Below are positions 63,619 to 64,000 of a stretch of 64,000 nucleotides of DNA, piece after piece. The stretch comes from Salinicola endophyticus (lineage in GTDB: Bacteria > Pseudomonadota > Gammaproteobacteria > Pseudomonadales > Halomonadaceae). Under the pieces are notes generated by a model. That model did no database searches. It saw only the letters and a list, made by a program, of their open reading frames with translations, and was not told where the DNA came from. A program made the translations under genes and the position numbers. The stretch is from contig NZ_PZJO01000003.1 of NCBI RefSeq assembly GCF_003206575.1, forward strand, positions 186,001 through 250,000, given 5' to 3'. The stretch's first letter is position 1. The number at the start of each line of letters is the position of its first letter.

Positions 63619-64000
63619 TTAGCGCAAGGGGGCGAGGGGCCAGCGCATGACGAAGCGGCTGCCGCCATGGGCAGAAGGCTGACAGTATGCCTGCCCGCCA
63701 TGGGCCTCGGCGATGGCCTTGACCACCGCCAGCCCCAGGCCGCTGCCGCCGCTCTGACGCGAGCGCGAGGGGTCGACACGGCGAAAGGCCTCGAAGATCT
63801 CGGTGGCCAGGGCGCTGTCGATACCCGGGCCGTCGTCTTCCACGCTCAACTGACAGTCGTCATCGACCCGCGCCAGGCTCACCCGCAGGTTGCCCGGGTC
63901 GGCATGGCGTAGCGCGTTTTCCAGTAGCGCCATCAGCGCCTGGCGAATGCGTACGGCATCGCACTCCACCCGCAGGGCCGTGTCCAGCGTCTGGTGCAGC
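63619..64000 (-). CDS. Sensor histidine kinase, C-terminal ATPase domain (runs off right edge)
   Basis: About 127 residues at the 3' end of a gene whose start is beyond base 64000; the frame stays open across the internal Met at 63969. It shows the HATPase_c N-box (LLENALRHAD), G1-box (EDDGPGI), F-box (EIFEAFRRVDPSRSR) and G2-box (GGSGLGLAVVKAIAEAHGG). It is an EnvZ/OmpR-type membrane sensor kinase by these motifs; the sensed signal cannot be judged. Confidence 0.9.
   Translation of the reverse strand, partial: LHQTLDTALRVECDAVRIRQALMALLENALRHADPGNLRVSLARVDDDCQLSVEDDGPGIDSALATEIFEAFRRVDPSRSRQSGGSGLGLAVVKAIAEAHGGQAYCQPSAHGGSRFVMRWPLAPLR

Overview
The window is GC-rich chromosomal DNA from a gammaproteobacterium. 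The closest overall fit is a Halomonadaceae-type organism (Halomonas/Salinicola-like). This rests on the gene families and gene orders (phoBR, ubiA, hexR, imuA-imuB-dnaE2, a liu/bkd catabolic block with a MerR-type LiuR regulator), on E. coli/Pseudomonas-like protein sequences and on strong GC bias. No rRNA, tRNA or CRISPR array was recognised.

Layout. 1-2 kb: a glutamine-synthetase-family gene running off the left edge plus an APC-type amine permease. 2.2-8.3 kb: ubiA, phoB-phoR with a phased Pho-box array, a chemoreceptor behind a sigma-28-type promoter, and an M23 peptidase. 8.4-15.4 kb (minus strand): siderophore-interacting reductase, sodA, a ZIP transporter, cysZ, phoU and uvrD. 15.6-21.9 kb: yhcB/zapG-like gene and the SOS mutagenesis cassette imuA-imuB-dnaE2 behind a textbook LexA box. 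22-25 kb: HexR-like regulator, a small protein and an NSS transporter.

25.3-50.3 kb is a branched-chain amino acid degradation block. A minus-strand operon encodes branched-chain 2-oxoacid dehydrogenase E1alpha, E1beta and E2, followed 9 nt later by a Hanks-type protein kinase. Divergently there is a valine/isoleucine-type beta-oxidation operon (acyl-CoA dehydrogenase, enoyl-CoA hydratase, 3-hydroxyisobutyryl-CoA hydrolase, acyl-CoA synthetases, SDR dehydrogenase, thiolase), a thioesterase, a GntP-type permease, and then the leucine (liu) operon ivd-mccB-liuC-mccA-hmgL. Palindromes related to TTGACGTTAACGTCAA lie at three promoters of this block, and a weaker version lies upstream of the liuR gene at 58 kb. 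Together they suggest one LiuR regulon.

50.3-57.9 kb is an AT-richer island between the liu operon and liuR. It holds five gene cassettes, each a minus-strand gene followed by an integron attC site, with no integrase in view (a CALIN, a cluster of attC sites lacking an integrase). The cassettes carry a ParB-like protein, an unknown protein, a frameshifted trypsin-like protease, a reverse transcriptase with an apparent 5' frameshift in an A6 run, and a PIN-domain protein.

58-64 kb: liuR, a DUF72 gene, pdxY, the mltA lytic transglycosylase, a DUF308/HdeD-like membrane protein, an SDR oxidoreductase and the 3' end of a histidine kinase gene. A family of about 120-156 bp imperfect palindromes (five full copies and one 50-bp deletion derivative) is scattered between genes. 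The ends differ from copy to copy but stay complementary within each copy.
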